DNA from: Promicromonospora soli | Lineage (GTDB): Bacteria > Actinomycetota > Actinomycetes > Actinomycetales > Cellulomonadaceae | Length of the DNA: 54,265 bases | NCBI RefSeq assembly: GCF_014653785.1 | Contig: NZ_BNAS01000005.1 | Location: forward strand, 187,090 to 241,354 | Reading direction: 5' to 3' | Shown here: piece by piece, positions 1 to 7,697 of the stretch | Layout: every line of letters starts with the position of its first letter | Position numbering within the stretch: the stretch's first letter is position 1 | Program-made: the position numbers and the translations under genes | Notes under the pieces: model-generated | Databases searched by the model: none | The model's input: only the letters and a program-made list of their open reading frames with translations | What the model was told of the DNA's origin: nothing

Positions 1-47
1 ATGGTGACCCGAGCCTCTGACACACCGCCGTTCAACGAGGAGTACCC

Positions 48-1160
48 ATGCCGTTCGCCGACGAGCTCATCAGTGACAGCACGGCCACCGCCCTGACCGA
101 GGCTGTGCGGGCCGCTGCCCCGGACGTGGTCCTGCGCGCGCTACCGGAGACGGTCGGCCGGCTCGGCGACCTCTCGTTGCGCGAGCGGGCGGACCTCCTG
201 CGTGACGCGCTGCTCGCCGACCTGCCGGGCTCGTACGAGGACCTCGCCCTCGTGGTCCGGACGGCACGCGCCGGCGCGGCGCCGTTCGGCGGCTGGCTGA
301 TCTGGCCGGTCACCAGCGCCGTCGCAGCCCGGGCCGTCGAGGAGAACACGGATGCGGCCTTCGACGACGCCATGGCGCTACTGGCCGATCTCACCGGCCG
401 CCTCTCCGCCGAGTTCGCGATTCGCACGCTCCTGCGGCACGACCTGGATCGCGCCATCGGCGCGGTCGCGGCCTGGGCCGGCTCCGACGACGTCGACGTA
501 CGCCGCCTGGCCAGCGAGGGCACCCGCCCGTACCTGCCCTGGGCCGTCCGGGTGCCGGAGATCCTGGCCCGTCCCGACGTGACGGTGCCCGTCCTCGACG
601 CCCTGTACCGGGACGAGAGCGACTACGTGCGCCGGTCGGTCGCGAACCACCTCAACGACCTCAGCCGCGACCACCCGGAGCTCGTTGTCGCGACGGCCGG
701 GCGCTGGCTCGCGGATCCAGCCACGACGACGCCGGGCCTCGTCCGGCACGCGCTCCGGACGCTCATCAAGCGCGGGCACCCGGGCGCCCTCGAGCTGCTC
801 GGGTTCGGCCCCGCCTCCCTCGAGATCGACGGCCCGGTGCTCGGCGCCGCCCGGGTACCGTTCGGCGGCACCGTCCGGTTCACGGCAGCGGTCCGCAATG
901 TCAGCGCCGAGCAGGCCCGGCTGTCCATCGACTACGTGGTGCACCACCGGAAGGCGAACGGCTCGCAGACCGCCAAGACGTTCAAGCTGACGACCCGGAC
1001 GCTCGCGCCGGGTGAGCAGCTCCAGATCAGCCGCGAGCACTCGTTCCGGCCGATCACCACGCGCCGCTACTACCCGGGCCCGCACGCCGTCACGCTGCAG
1101 ATCAACGGCGTGGCCACGGACCGGGCGACGTTCGAGCTGGACGCGCCGACCGGCGTCTGA
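48..1160 (+). CDS. DNA alkylation repair protein, AlkC/AlkD-like HEAT-repeat glycosylase
   Basis: A 370-residue all-helical HEAT-like protein. The stretch around residues 150-172, with the string RRLASEGTRPYLPWA, is the signature region I associate with AlkC/AlkD-type 3-methyladenine DNA glycosylases, which remove N3- and N7-alkyl purines from DNA. The helical repeats run to about residue 255. They are followed by a beta-rich tail with RKANGSQTAKTFK near residues 303-315, typical of the longer actinobacterial AlkC-like proteins. The start is fixed by GAGGAG a few bases before the ATG. It ends 18 bp before a convergent TetR gene and is probably monocistronic. The family call is firm; substrate range is inferred. 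Confidence 0.85.
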   Translation: MPFADELISDSTATALTEAVRAAAPDVVLRALPETVGRLGDLSLRERADLLRDALLADLPGSYEDLALVVRTARAGAAPFGGWLIWPVTSAVAARAVEENTDAAFDDAMALLADLTGRLSAEFAIRTLLRHDLDRAIGAVAAWAGSDDVDVRRLASEGTRPYLPWAVRVPEILARPDVTVPVLDALYRDESDYVRRSVANHLNDLSRDHPELVVATAGRWLADPATTTPGLVRHALRTLIKRGHPGALELLGFGPASLEIDGPVLGAARVPFGGTVRFTAAVRNVSAEQARLSIDYVVHHRKANGSQTAKTFKLTTRTLAPGEQLQISREHSFRPITTRRYYPGPHAVTLQINGVATDRATFELDAPTGV

Positions 1161-1177
1161 CGGAGAAACCCGGCCTG

Positions 1178-1750
1178 TCAGCGCAGCGACGTCCGCACGA
1201 TGCCGGCGACCACCTCGGCGAGGTCCGCCGGGATCGGGGTGTCGCCGCCCAGGTACCGCCGCACGGCGCCATAGGGCAGGTCGACGACGACCAGGAGGAT
1301 CTCGGTGATCGGCACCGACGTCTCGGCCCGTAGCCGACGCGTCAGCCCCCGGATCGACTGGTTCCAGCGCACGCTCTCGGCCGCCTCCGCCTGGCGAGCC
1401 GCGTCAGGCCACGCGTCGGCGTCGAACCGGGACCGGCCCGCGAGCAGCACGTGCGCGTGCGCGGGTTCCGCCTCGCACCACCGCACGGTGTAGGCGGCGA
1501 GCGCGGCCGCCGCCTCGACCGGGTCGCCCTCGAACAGCGGGTACGCGTCGCGGTGGTAGCTCTCGATCGCGCGGTTCCACAGGGCGGCGAGCAGCGCCGG
1601 ACGGTCGGGGAAGCGGTAGTAGAGCGATCCGCTCGGCACACCGGCCTCGCGGATGACCGCCGCCATCGTGACCTTCGCCAGGCCCTCCGCCCCGAGGATC
1701 CGGCCCGCCGCGTCGAGGATCGTAGAGGTGTCGTGGGTCGGGCGGGGCAT
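1178..1750 (-). CDS. TetR family transcriptional regulator
   Basis: An N-terminal TetR helix-turn-helix (residues about 8-52, including GVPSGSLYYRFPDRPALLAAL) is followed by a helical ligand domain. I use the ATG at 1750 (MPRPTHD). An upstream GTG at 1771 would add seven residues but has no ribosome binding site. The gene is divergent from the thioesterase gene at 1834, and the 83-bp gap holds overlapping palindromes (1786-1806), so it most likely represses that gene and itself. Ligand unknown. Confidence 0.85.
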   Translation of the reverse strand: MPRPTHDTSTILDAAGRILGAEGLAKVTMAAVIREAGVPSGSLYYRFPDRPALLAALWNRAIESYHRDAYPLFEGDPVEAAAALAAYTVRWCEAEPAHAHVLLAGRSRFDADAWPDAARQAEAAESVRWNQSIRGLTRRLRAETSVPITEILLVVVDLPYGAVRRYLGGDTPIPADLAEVVAGIVRTSLR

Positions 1751-1785
1751 GCGTTGACGGTACTCCAGCACCTGGTTAGAGTCCC

Positions 1786-1806
1786 GTCTCTAGAGACAAA
1801 TCTCTA
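1786..1806. promoter_or_regulatory. Candidate TetR operator (two overlapping palindromes)
   Basis: GTCTCTAGAGAC at 1786-1797 is a perfect 12-bp palindrome. The overlapping TAGAGA-CAAA-TCTCTA at 1791-1806 is a second perfect inverted repeat. Both lie between the divergent TetR and thioesterase genes, the usual place for an autoregulatory TetR operator. Assignment to this regulator is inference. Confidence 0.6.
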
Positions 1807-1833
1807 CAAACACATCGCAGAGAGGAAGCCCCG

Positions 1834-2232
1834 ATGACGCTGACCCAGGACGAGGTCTACGCGGCGGCGCCGTTCGTCAGGACGCTCGGCATTCGGCTCG
1901 ACGAGATCGCGCCGGAGGCCGTCGTCGGGCGCCTGCCGTTCGCGCAGCCGCTGTCGACGGTCGGCGGCGGCCTGCACGGCGGGGCCCTGATGGGGCTGGC
2001 CGACGGCACGGCCGCCGTCTGCGCCTCGGTCAACGGCGAGCCGGGCGCCCTGCCCGCGACCGTCGACTCCACCACCCACTTCCTGCGTCCCGTCGTGGGG
2101 CAGGCCACCGCCACGGCCAGACCGATCACGTCGAGCAGCAGGCAGGTTCTCGTCGAGGTCAAGGTCACCGACGAGTCGGGCGCGCTGTGTGTGCACGTGC
2201 TCCAGACCGTGCGGCTGGTCTACCCGGCGTAG
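1834..2232 (+). CDS. PaaI-family hotdog-fold thioesterase
   Basis: A 132-residue single hotdog domain with HGGALMGLADGTAAVCA near residues 49-65, the conserved helix of PaaI/YdiI-type acyl-CoA thioesterases, and a C-terminal VKVTDESGALCVHVLQTVR strand pair. It should hydrolyse an acyl- or aryl-CoA thioester in the cytoplasm; the substrate cannot be read from sequence. AGAGAGGAAG precedes the ATG. It is divergent from and probably controlled by the adjacent TetR regulator. A 9-bp stem hairpin begins at its stop codon. Confidence 0.8.
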   Translation: MTLTQDEVYAAAPFVRTLGIRLDEIAPEAVVGRLPFAQPLSTVGGGLHGGALMGLADGTAAVCASVNGEPGALPATVDSTTHFLRPVVGQATATARPITSSSRQVLVEVKVTDESGALCVHVLQTVRLVYPA

Positions 2233-2261
2233 TCGGGACCGCGCCCGGGAGGGGTCCCGAC
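2232..2261 (+). terminator. Hairpin after the thioesterase gene; contains shared CGGGAGGGGTCCC motif
   Basis: GTCGGGACC (2232-2240) pairs with GGTCCCGAC (2253-2261), starting at the stop codon of the thioesterase gene. There is no U-tract. The right half overlaps a 13-mer, CGGGAGGGGTCCC (2246-2258), that recurs upstream of the FHA gene and, on the other strand, upstream of the membrane protein gene at 5175-6752. The site may be both a terminator and part of the kinase gene's control region. Confidence 0.45.
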
Positions 2262-2333
2262 ACCCGGAGTCACCCGCTGTTCTCCCACGTCACCGTGCAC
2301 TAGCGTCGTTCCAGCACAGCGCAACGGACGGGC

Positions 2334-4226
2334 TTGTCAGTCGATGGGGGAGAGCGACAGGTGCACACCGGGCAGATTGTCGGCGGCCGGTACCGGCTTG
2401 AGGAGCGACTCGGGGCGGGCGGCCACGGAGAGGTGTGGCGCGCCGCCGACCTGAGGCTGCACGAGCGGCCGGTGGCGCTCAAGCGCACGCGCTACGACGG
2501 CGATGACGACGGCGCCGACCGGGTCCGCCGCGAGGCCGAGGTCCTCGCGCGGATCAACCACCCGCACGTGGTCGCCGTGCACGACGTGGTCGACGACGAC
2601 GGCGAGGTGTGGGTGGTCATGGAGTATGTGGCCGGGCGGCCGCTCTCCGAGTCCGGACGGGTATCGGTCGAGGAGGCCGCGCGCTACGGTGCCCAGCTCG
2701 CCGGCGGCCTGGAGGCGGTGCACACACACCGCGTCCTGCACCGAGACGTCAAGCCCGCGAACGTCCTGGTGACGAACGACGGGTTCGCGAAGCTCGCCGA
2801 CTTCGGCATCTCCCGCCCGCTGCACAACGACGAGACGGTCACCGCCACCGGCGCACTCACCGGAACTCCGGGTTATCTCGCGCCCGAGGTGGCCAAGGGC
2901 GGGCGGTTCACCGAGGCCGCCGACGTCTGGTCGCTCGGCGCCACCCTGTACTACACGCTCGAGTGCACTTCGCCGTTCGGCGACGACAACGCGCACGCCC
3001 TGCTGTGGAAGACCGTCTCCGAGGAGGTCCAGCCGCCCACGAGGGCCGGCGCCATGGCGCCGGTCTTGCTGCGCATGCTGGCCAAGAAGCCCGGCGACCG
3101 GCCGCGGCTCCGGCAGGCGCGGCAGGAGCTGGCGGTGCTGGCCGGCGACCCGACGGCGGGCGTCGGACCGGAGCCGACGAGGCGGACCCGGCGTCCCGGG
3201 TGGGCCCCCGCGGCCGGCGCCGCCGTCGTGCTGGTGGCAGTGATAGCCACGGCCGTGTGGTTCTCCCTGGACCGCGGCCAGGCGCAGGGTGACGGGGCGC
3301 CCGTCGCGGGCCCGAGCGCGGGCAGCGGCGATGGTGCAACCGGCTCCCCCGCCGGCGCGACCGGGGAGAGCGCCGGCATCGTCGGCGTCCCCGCGACCGC
3401 CGACCCGTGCGCTCTCCTGGACGCCGGGGCGCTCGGCGCGTTCGGCCTGACCCGGCTCGACACCGACAACGGCGAGCTGAACCGCTGCGACATCTTCGTG
3501 ACGGGCGCCGACGGCGCCGTGACCGAGGTGAGCATCAAGATCTGGCACAACAACGAGGAGCCGGCCGAGCCGAACCGGCGGGTCGGCAGGATCACCGTGG
3601 TGAACGACGAGAGCGAGCTGCCCGAGGAGTGCAGCCGCGAGCTCTTCCTACCCGGCGGCGACTACAACATCTCGCTCGACGCCGAGCGGCAGTCGGGCGA
3701 CGTCGACGACCTGTGCGCCCTCGCCGACGCGACCCTGAACCACACCACCGCGGTGCTGGGCGAGGGCGAGATCCCCCGCCGTGAGCAGGTCCCCGCCGCA
3801 GGCTCGCTCTACACGCAGAGCGTGTGCGACCTGCTCGCCGGGGAGCCGCTCGAGCGTCTGCCCGGCGTCGACGCAGCCCGCCCCGTCGTCGGGTTCGCCG
3901 AGTGGGAGTGCCGGTGGACGACCGACGACGGCAAGGGGCTGCGCGTGCTGTTCCAGCACAGCGACCCCCTCACGGCGGACGACGGCGAGCGCTTCGTCTT
4001 CAGCGGGCACGAGGTGTTCAACGAGGGCGACTCGTGGTCCGAGGACTCGTGCCTGGTCTCCGTGGTGAACCGCGTCGCACCCAGCGCCGACGGCGACGAC
4101 GACACCGTCGCGGAGCTGGTCCGGTTCCAGCTCGAGGCCGGCGGTGACGAGACTGTCGACGAACTCTGCGCTCTCGCCCTGGACATCGTCGAACCGGTGG
4201 CCGCCGCGCTACCCGCGACGTCCTGA
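2334..4226 (+). CDS. Receptor-type serine/threonine protein kinase with two outer DUF3558-like domains
   Basis: Residues about 18-270 form a Hanks-type kinase: glycine loop GAGGHG at 28-32, catalytic Lys50, HRD at 136-138, DFG at 156-158 and APE at 183-185. A membrane segment spans about 291-310. Outside lie two tandem domains (about 355-470 and 480-625), each opening with an acidic-Cys-Leu-Leu pattern (DPCALL, SVCDLL) and carrying paired cysteines, resembling duplicated DUF3558-like lipoprotein domains. The kinase should sense an external signal and phosphorylate cytoplasmic targets, plausibly the FHA protein encoded next. The start given is TTG at 2334; GTG at 2361, better placed after GGGGGAGAG, is an equally good choice. 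Confidence 0.9.
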   Translation: MSVDGGERQVHTGQIVGGRYRLEERLGAGGHGEVWRAADLRLHERPVALKRTRYDGDDDGADRVRREAEVLARINHPHVVAVHDVVDDDGEVWVVMEYVAGRPLSESGRVSVEEAARYGAQLAGGLEAVHTHRVLHRDVKPANVLVTNDGFAKLADFGISRPLHNDETVTATGALTGTPGYLAPEVAKGGRFTEAADVWSLGATLYYTLECTSPFGDDNAHALLWKTVSEEVQPPTRAGAMAPVLLRMLAKKPGDRPRLRQARQELAVLAGDPTAGVGPEPTRRTRRPGWAPAAGAAVVLVAVIATAVWFSLDRGQAQGDGAPVAGPSAGSGDGATGSPAGATGESAGIVGVPATADPCALLDAGALGAFGLTRLDTDNGELNRCDIFVTGADGAVTEVSIKIWHNNEEPAEPNRRVGRITVVNDESELPEECSRELFLPGGDYNISLDAERQSGDVDDLCALADATLNHTTAVLGEGEIPRREQVPAAGSLYTQSVCDLLAGEPLERLPGVDAARPVVGFAEWECRWTTDDGKGLRVLFQHSDPLTADDGERFVFSGHEVFNEGDSWSEDSCLVSVVNRVAPSADGDDDTVAELVRFQLEAGGDETVDELCALALDIVEPVAAALPATS

Positions 4227-4237
4227 CCGGAAGGCGT

Positions 4238-4251
4238 CGGGAGGGGTCCCG
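4238..4251 (+). promoter_or_regulatory. Shared upstream motif CGGGAGGGGTCCC before the FHA gene
   Basis: The second copy of this 13-mer, 45 bp before the FHA start, in the same orientation relative to the downstream gene as the copies before the kinase (2246-2258) and before the membrane protein gene (6804-6816, minus strand). Function unknown; a common regulatory site is inference. Confidence 0.4.
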
Positions 4252-4295
4252 GGGTTGGCATGCCAGGCTCGCGACGGGAGCACTTGGAGGTCGCC

Positions 4296-5090
4296 ATGAC
4301 AGACATCCCGCAGATGGAGGGCACGGAACCGCTCTCCGCCAGCCACGCGAGCCTGGCCTTCGGCGTTCCGACGTCGAAGCCGGGCACGATCTACGCCCTC
4401 TCCGTGTCCGGCGGCATCCGGCTCGGGGCACGGGAAGAGCGCACCGTGGTGTTCGGGCGCAACCGCCCCGAGGTGCACGTGTGCGTCGGCGAGGACGATC
4501 TGCGGATCAGCCGCAACCAGGGCACGGTCACGTTCCGCGAGGGCCAGTGGTGGCTCGCCAACACCGGGCACCGGGCGCTCCAGCTCCCGCGTTCCATGAC
4601 GCTCTTCCCCGAGGACGATCCCTACCCCGTCGACGCGGGGTACACGCCGGTGTTCGTCAACGGCACGGCGCGACGCCGACACCTCCTCGAGCTGTACGTG
4701 GCCGGCGAGGACGGGCGCCTGCCTCGCCCGGCGCCCGACGCCGCGACGCTGCGGGACAAGCCGTGGAAGCTCCGCGCCGACGAGCGGCTGGCGCTGATCT
4801 CGCTCGCGCAGAAGTACCTGCTGCACGAGGCCTACCCGCAGCCCTGCACCTGGCAGCAGGTCGCCGTCGACCTCAGCGCGCTGCGGCCGGGCGAGCAGTG
4901 GAGCGGCAAGCGCGTCGAGCACCTCGTGTCGGGCGTCCGGCATCGGCTGTCCCGCGCGGGCGTGCCCGGGCTGACCCGCGAGGAGGTCGGGGAGCCGGTG
5001 GGCAACATGCTCAACCACAACCTGATCACGGAGCTGCTGCAGACCCGCACCCTGGTGCCGCCGGACGTCCTGCTGCTCGAAGACCTCTGA
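4296..5090 (+). CDS. FHA domain protein next to the receptor kinase
   Basis: A 264-residue cytoplasmic protein. Residues about 33-110 match a forkhead-associated fold: GR at 54-55, SR at 72-73 and an N/G turn near 89-91, which together bind phosphothreonine. The C-terminal part (about 145-264) is helical with an [13 protein letters not shown] helix and looks like a small helical output domain. I choose ATG 4296 because GGAGG sits just upstream; the in-frame ATG at 4260 has no such site. It lies 69 bp behind the kinase gene and shares an upstream motif with it, so it is a likely substrate or partner of the kinase. Confidence 0.75.
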   Translation: MTDIPQMEGTEPLSASHASLAFGVPTSKPGTIYALSVSGGIRLGAREERTVVFGRNRPEVHVCVGEDDLRISRNQGTVTFREGQWWLANTGHRALQLPRSMTLFPEDDPYPVDAGYTPVFVNGTARRRHLLELYVAGEDGRLPRPAPDAATLRDKPWKLRADERLALISLAQKYLLHEAYPQPCTWQQVAVDLSALRPGEQWSGKRVEHLVSGVRHRLSRAGVPGLTREEVGEPVGNMLNHNLITELLQTRTLVPPDVLLLEDL

Positions 5091-5105
5091 CCCGACCGCT
5101 GCCAC

Positions 5106-5154
5106 CGTTGGTCGAGCTTGTCGAGACCCTGGGTCTCGACAAGCTCGACCAACG
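5106..5154. repeat. 49-bp near-perfect palindrome (24-bp arms), GGTCGAGC-TGTCGAGACC family
   Basis: Two 24-bp arms (5106-5129 and 5131-5154) are exact reverse complements separated by a single T. The site sits between the convergent FHA and membrane protein genes. Related units are at 47612-47641 (30-bp perfect palindrome) and 52942-52963 (half unit). It may act as a bidirectional terminator, but the shared sequence across sites suggests a dispersed palindromic repeat family. Confidence 0.85.
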
Positions 5155-5174
5155 AGCGCGAGCGCGGCGAACGC

Positions 5175-6752
5175 TCAGCTCTGGTAGTTCTCGAACATCC
5201 CGCGGATCTCCGCGGACGTCACCGACGAGCGCTTCCAGCCGGGTGGGCTGAAGTAGCTCGTGTACGACTCGACCAGGATGCTCGGCGGGCACGGCTCGCC
5301 GAACTCGTCCGAGAAGTCCGCGACCTTCCGGCCGGTCCGGACCTCGTAGAGCTGCACGTCGAACCGGCTGGCGTAGAAGCTCACGTCGGACCCGAAGGGG
5401 TTCAGGTCGTCCTCGTACAGGCAGGTGTCCTGGTAGCTCCCCTTCCGGGGCCCGTCGACGCACGCCACGAGCACCATGTCGTCCAGGTCGTGCGCCCGCC
5501 AGGAGCGCGGGAAGCCGTGCGTGGCCGGGCTGATGCCGAACACCCGCATCGGGTTCGTGCCGCCACCCCGGTACGGCGACGCGTCCCGGTACGGCTGAGG
5601 GTTCGAGCAGTACCGGCCGGCGCTCAGCAGGTCCCGGACATTCCGGCGCTGCAGGCCGGTGACCACGTCGTACAGCTCGCCGGAGGCGGCGTCCGCCCTC
5701 CGGTCGGTGCGGAAGTCGCGCAGGAACGCCTCGTAGGTGTGGCGTGCCACCTTCAGCCGGCCCGTGGCCGCCAGGGTCCGCGCGCACTCGAGGACGCGCC
5801 TCGGCACCTCGCCCGACGCCGCGGCGACCGGCCCGGCCAGCTCCGGCGCCGACCAGTCCTGGCCGTCGACCCACTCGACGACGTCCCGGGCCGCGCAGTC
5901 GTCCGGGTCCTCGGCGAGGTCGGCCAGGAAGGCCTCCGCGACGGACTCCACCGGGCCTGCCTGGCTCGGGGTCGTGTCCAGCGTCGTCGTGAGCTGTTCG
6001 AAGCCGGCCTCCAGCGCCCGCTCGTCGACCTGGCCGGAGACGTACGCGTCGTCGAGCAGGTACTCGGCCCGTCGGGGCCCTGCCCCCTCCCACAGCGCGC
6101 TGGGGTGTTCCATGTAAGTCGCGACGGCCGCGGCGGCCTCCTCCGGCTGCGGCGGGTCCTGCTCGCCGAGCGCGAGCGCGTCGAGCAGGAGCCCGCACGC
6201 CTCCAGGTCCGCCGCACCCTCAAGCGCCTTCGAGCCGTAGACCACACGGTCGGTGGGCCCGAGGCGGTCCAGCAGCTTGGTCGCCCGCTCGCAGTCACCC
6301 GCAGCGTGGGCGTCGGCGGCGTCGTGCACCGTCTGCGCCGTGCCGACCCGCAGCCCGACGACGGTCGCGGCCAGCGCCACCACGACGGCGCCCGCCACGA
6401 TGCGCCGGGGCCACGACCGCGTCCGCCCCGGGCCCTCCGTGATGACTGCCGCTGCTCCGACGGCGGCCGCCGGCCCGGCCGCCGAGCGTGCGCGGCGCGC
6501 GAGCCACCAAGCGTGCGCGACCATGGCCGCCCACCACACCGCGAGCGCCGTCACCGCCGCGGCCGAACCGGCGGCGGCCGCGAGAACGATGACCAGCAGC
6601 GCGGTGCCGGCCAGCGCGAGCAGGGCGAGGCCCCAGCGCCGCAGATATATGTAGCCGAGGCCGAGCAGGGTCGCGTTGCCGAGCAGCACCGCGACCAGGT
6701 CGGGTTCGGGCCGTTCGTTCCGTGCGGGGTACGGGCCGTTCTCGGGGTCCAT
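5175..6752 (-). CDS. Membrane protein with N-terminal TM helices and a large TPR-like outer domain, function unknown
   Basis: 525 residues. The N-terminus has two or three hydrophobic helices (about 22-60 and 68-90) with GLGYIYLRRWGLALL, a TM2/DUF-type start, and another helix at about 115-135. A long helical region (about 145-390) with repeated A-x-x-L patterns resembles tetratricopeptide arrays. A C-terminal domain (about 400-525) contains paired cysteines (YCSNP, ACVDG, TCLYED, PCPPS). No enzyme motif is visible. It carries the CGGGAGGGGTCCC motif upstream in the same relative orientation as the kinase and FHA genes, so the three may belong to one regulon. I do not recognise its function. 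Confidence 0.75.
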   Translation of the reverse strand: MDPENGPYPARNERPEPDLVAVLLGNATLLGLGYIYLRRWGLALLALAGTALLVIVLAAAAGSAAAVTALAVWWAAMVAHAWWLARRARSAAGPAAAVGAAAVITEGPGRTRSWPRRIVAGAVVVALAATVVGLRVGTAQTVHDAADAHAAGDCERATKLLDRLGPTDRVVYGSKALEGAADLEACGLLLDALALGEQDPPQPEEAAAAVATYMEHPSALWEGAGPRRAEYLLDDAYVSGQVDERALEAGFEQLTTTLDTTPSQAGPVESVAEAFLADLAEDPDDCAARDVVEWVDGQDWSAPELAGPVAAASGEVPRRVLECARTLAATGRLKVARHTYEAFLRDFRTDRRADAASGELYDVVTGLQRRNVRDLLSAGRYCSNPQPYRDASPYRGGGTNPMRVFGISPATHGFPRSWRAHDLDDMVLVACVDGPRKGSYQDTCLYEDDLNPFGSDVSFYASRFDVQLYEVRTGRKVADFSDEFGEPCPPSILVESYTSYFSPPGWKRSSVTSAEIRGMFENYQS

Positions 6753-6803
6753 GGGGCGCTCCTTCGGTCGTCAGGTCCGCACCCAGTGGAACGTGGACCG
6801 ACG

Positions 6804-6816
6804 GGGACCCCTCCCG
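6804..6816 (-). promoter_or_regulatory. Shared upstream motif CGGGAGGGGTCCC (minus strand)
   Basis: Third copy of the 13-mer, on the minus strand 51 bp upstream of the membrane protein gene that starts at 6752. It has the same orientation relative to its gene as the copies at 2246 and 4238. Confidence 0.4.
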
Positions 6817-6824
6817 GAGGACGA

Positions 6825-6893
6825 CTTGGTTGCGGGCGTGATCGTTGCGCCTAAAACAGGCATGTCATCGCAACGATCACGCCCACAACCAAG
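6825..6893. repeat. Large hairpin, 25-bp arms with one mismatch, 19-nt loop
   Basis: The left arm 6825-6849 and right arm 6869-6893 are reverse complements except at one position (C against A). The loop (6850-6868) is A-rich and could pair again (GCCT with AGGC). It lies just past the 3' end of the NAD(P)-binding gene (stop at 6897) and upstream of the next minus-strand gene. No U-tract follows, so a plain intrinsic terminator is not certain. Confidence 0.8.
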
Positions 6894-6896
6894 GAC

Positions 6897-7544
6897 TCAG
6901 ACGGCGGCGATCGCCTCCGCGATCGGCGTACCGCCGTTGCCGAAGGCGATGGTGCGCCCGACCGTGCTGTCGTCCGCCAGGACCGCGGCGATCACCCCGG
7001 CGACGTCGGCGCGCGAGACGCGGCCGTCGCCGGGGTTCGCCACCTCGATGAGTCCCGTGGGCTCGTCCAGCGTGAGCGGGCCCGGAGCGACGATCGTGTA
7101 GTCGAGCCCGGAGGCGCGCAGGTGCTCGTCGGCCGCGGTCTTCGCCTCCGCGTAGGCGAAGAACGAGCTGTCCTCGGGCACGCCGTGGTCCGGCCCCGCG
7201 CCGAGGTAGGACACCATCACGTAGCGATCGACACCCGCCGCCTTCGCGGCGTCCATGGAGCGGACGGCGGCATCCCGGTCCACGGCATAGGTGCGCGCCG
7301 GGTTGCCGCCGCCTGCGCCCGCCGACCAGACGATGGCGTCATGCCCCTGCACGACGTCGGCGAGCCCGGCGGCGTCGAGGTGCTCGACGTCGGCGATCAA
7401 CGGGATCGCTCCCGTGGCGGCAACCTCGTCCTGGTGGTCGGGATTGCGGATCACGCTGGTGACGACGTCACCTCGCTCCACGAGCAGGGGCGCGAGCCGG
7501 AGCGCGATCTTTCCGTGGCCGCCGATGATCAGGACGCGGGACAT
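6897..7544 (-). CDS. NAD(P)-binding atypical short-chain dehydrogenase
   Basis: A 215-residue Rossmann protein with GGHGKIA at residues 8-14 for dinucleotide binding, DAIVWSAGAGG near 70, and AYAEAKTAADEHL near 130 in place of the classical YxxxK. This pattern is that of YwnB/NmrA-like NAD(P)H-binding proteins, which act as reductases or redox sensors. The substrate is unknown. It is upstream of, and in the same direction as, the membrane protein gene, but a strong hairpin separates them. Confidence 0.8.
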   Translation of the reverse strand: MSRVLIIGGHGKIALRLAPLLVERGDVVTSVIRNPDHQDEVAATGAIPLIADVEHLDAAGLADVVQGHDAIVWSAGAGGGNPARTYAVDRDAAVRSMDAAKAAGVDRYVMVSYLGAGPDHGVPEDSSFFAYAEAKTAADEHLRASGLDYTIVAPGPLTLDEPTGLIEVANPGDGRVSRADVAGVIAAVLADDSTVGRTIAFGNGGTPIAEAIAAV

Positions 7545-7638
7545 GGTGCTTCCTTCCGTCAGGTTCGGCTCCAGGCTATGCCGGACGACGGCGCGACTCC
7601 CTCGGCTGTCGCGGAGTGGCTCGATCTGACGGTGGCTG

Positions 7639-7681
7639 AAAAACGCTCCGCACCGCGGACGGGTGTCCGCGGTGCGGAGCG
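7639..7681 (-). terminator. Rho-independent terminator of the MscS-like gene
   Basis: 17-bp perfect arms (7644-7660 and 7665-7681) around a 4-nt loop. Read on the minus strand, the stem is followed by TTTTT (7639-7643). It lies 17 bp after the stop codon of the minus-strand channel gene. Confidence 0.9.
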
Positions 7682-7697
7682 GGTGCTCCGGCCTACG

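Noticed and set aside
1-47. Small gene beginning at the first ATG of the window
   Set aside because: It runs only to an early TGA at 18-20 and is just the leader region of the repair gene.
5118-6854. 578-residue plus-strand reading frame
   Set aside because: Arginine- and proline-rich antisense shadow of the membrane protein gene; no domain and no start signal.
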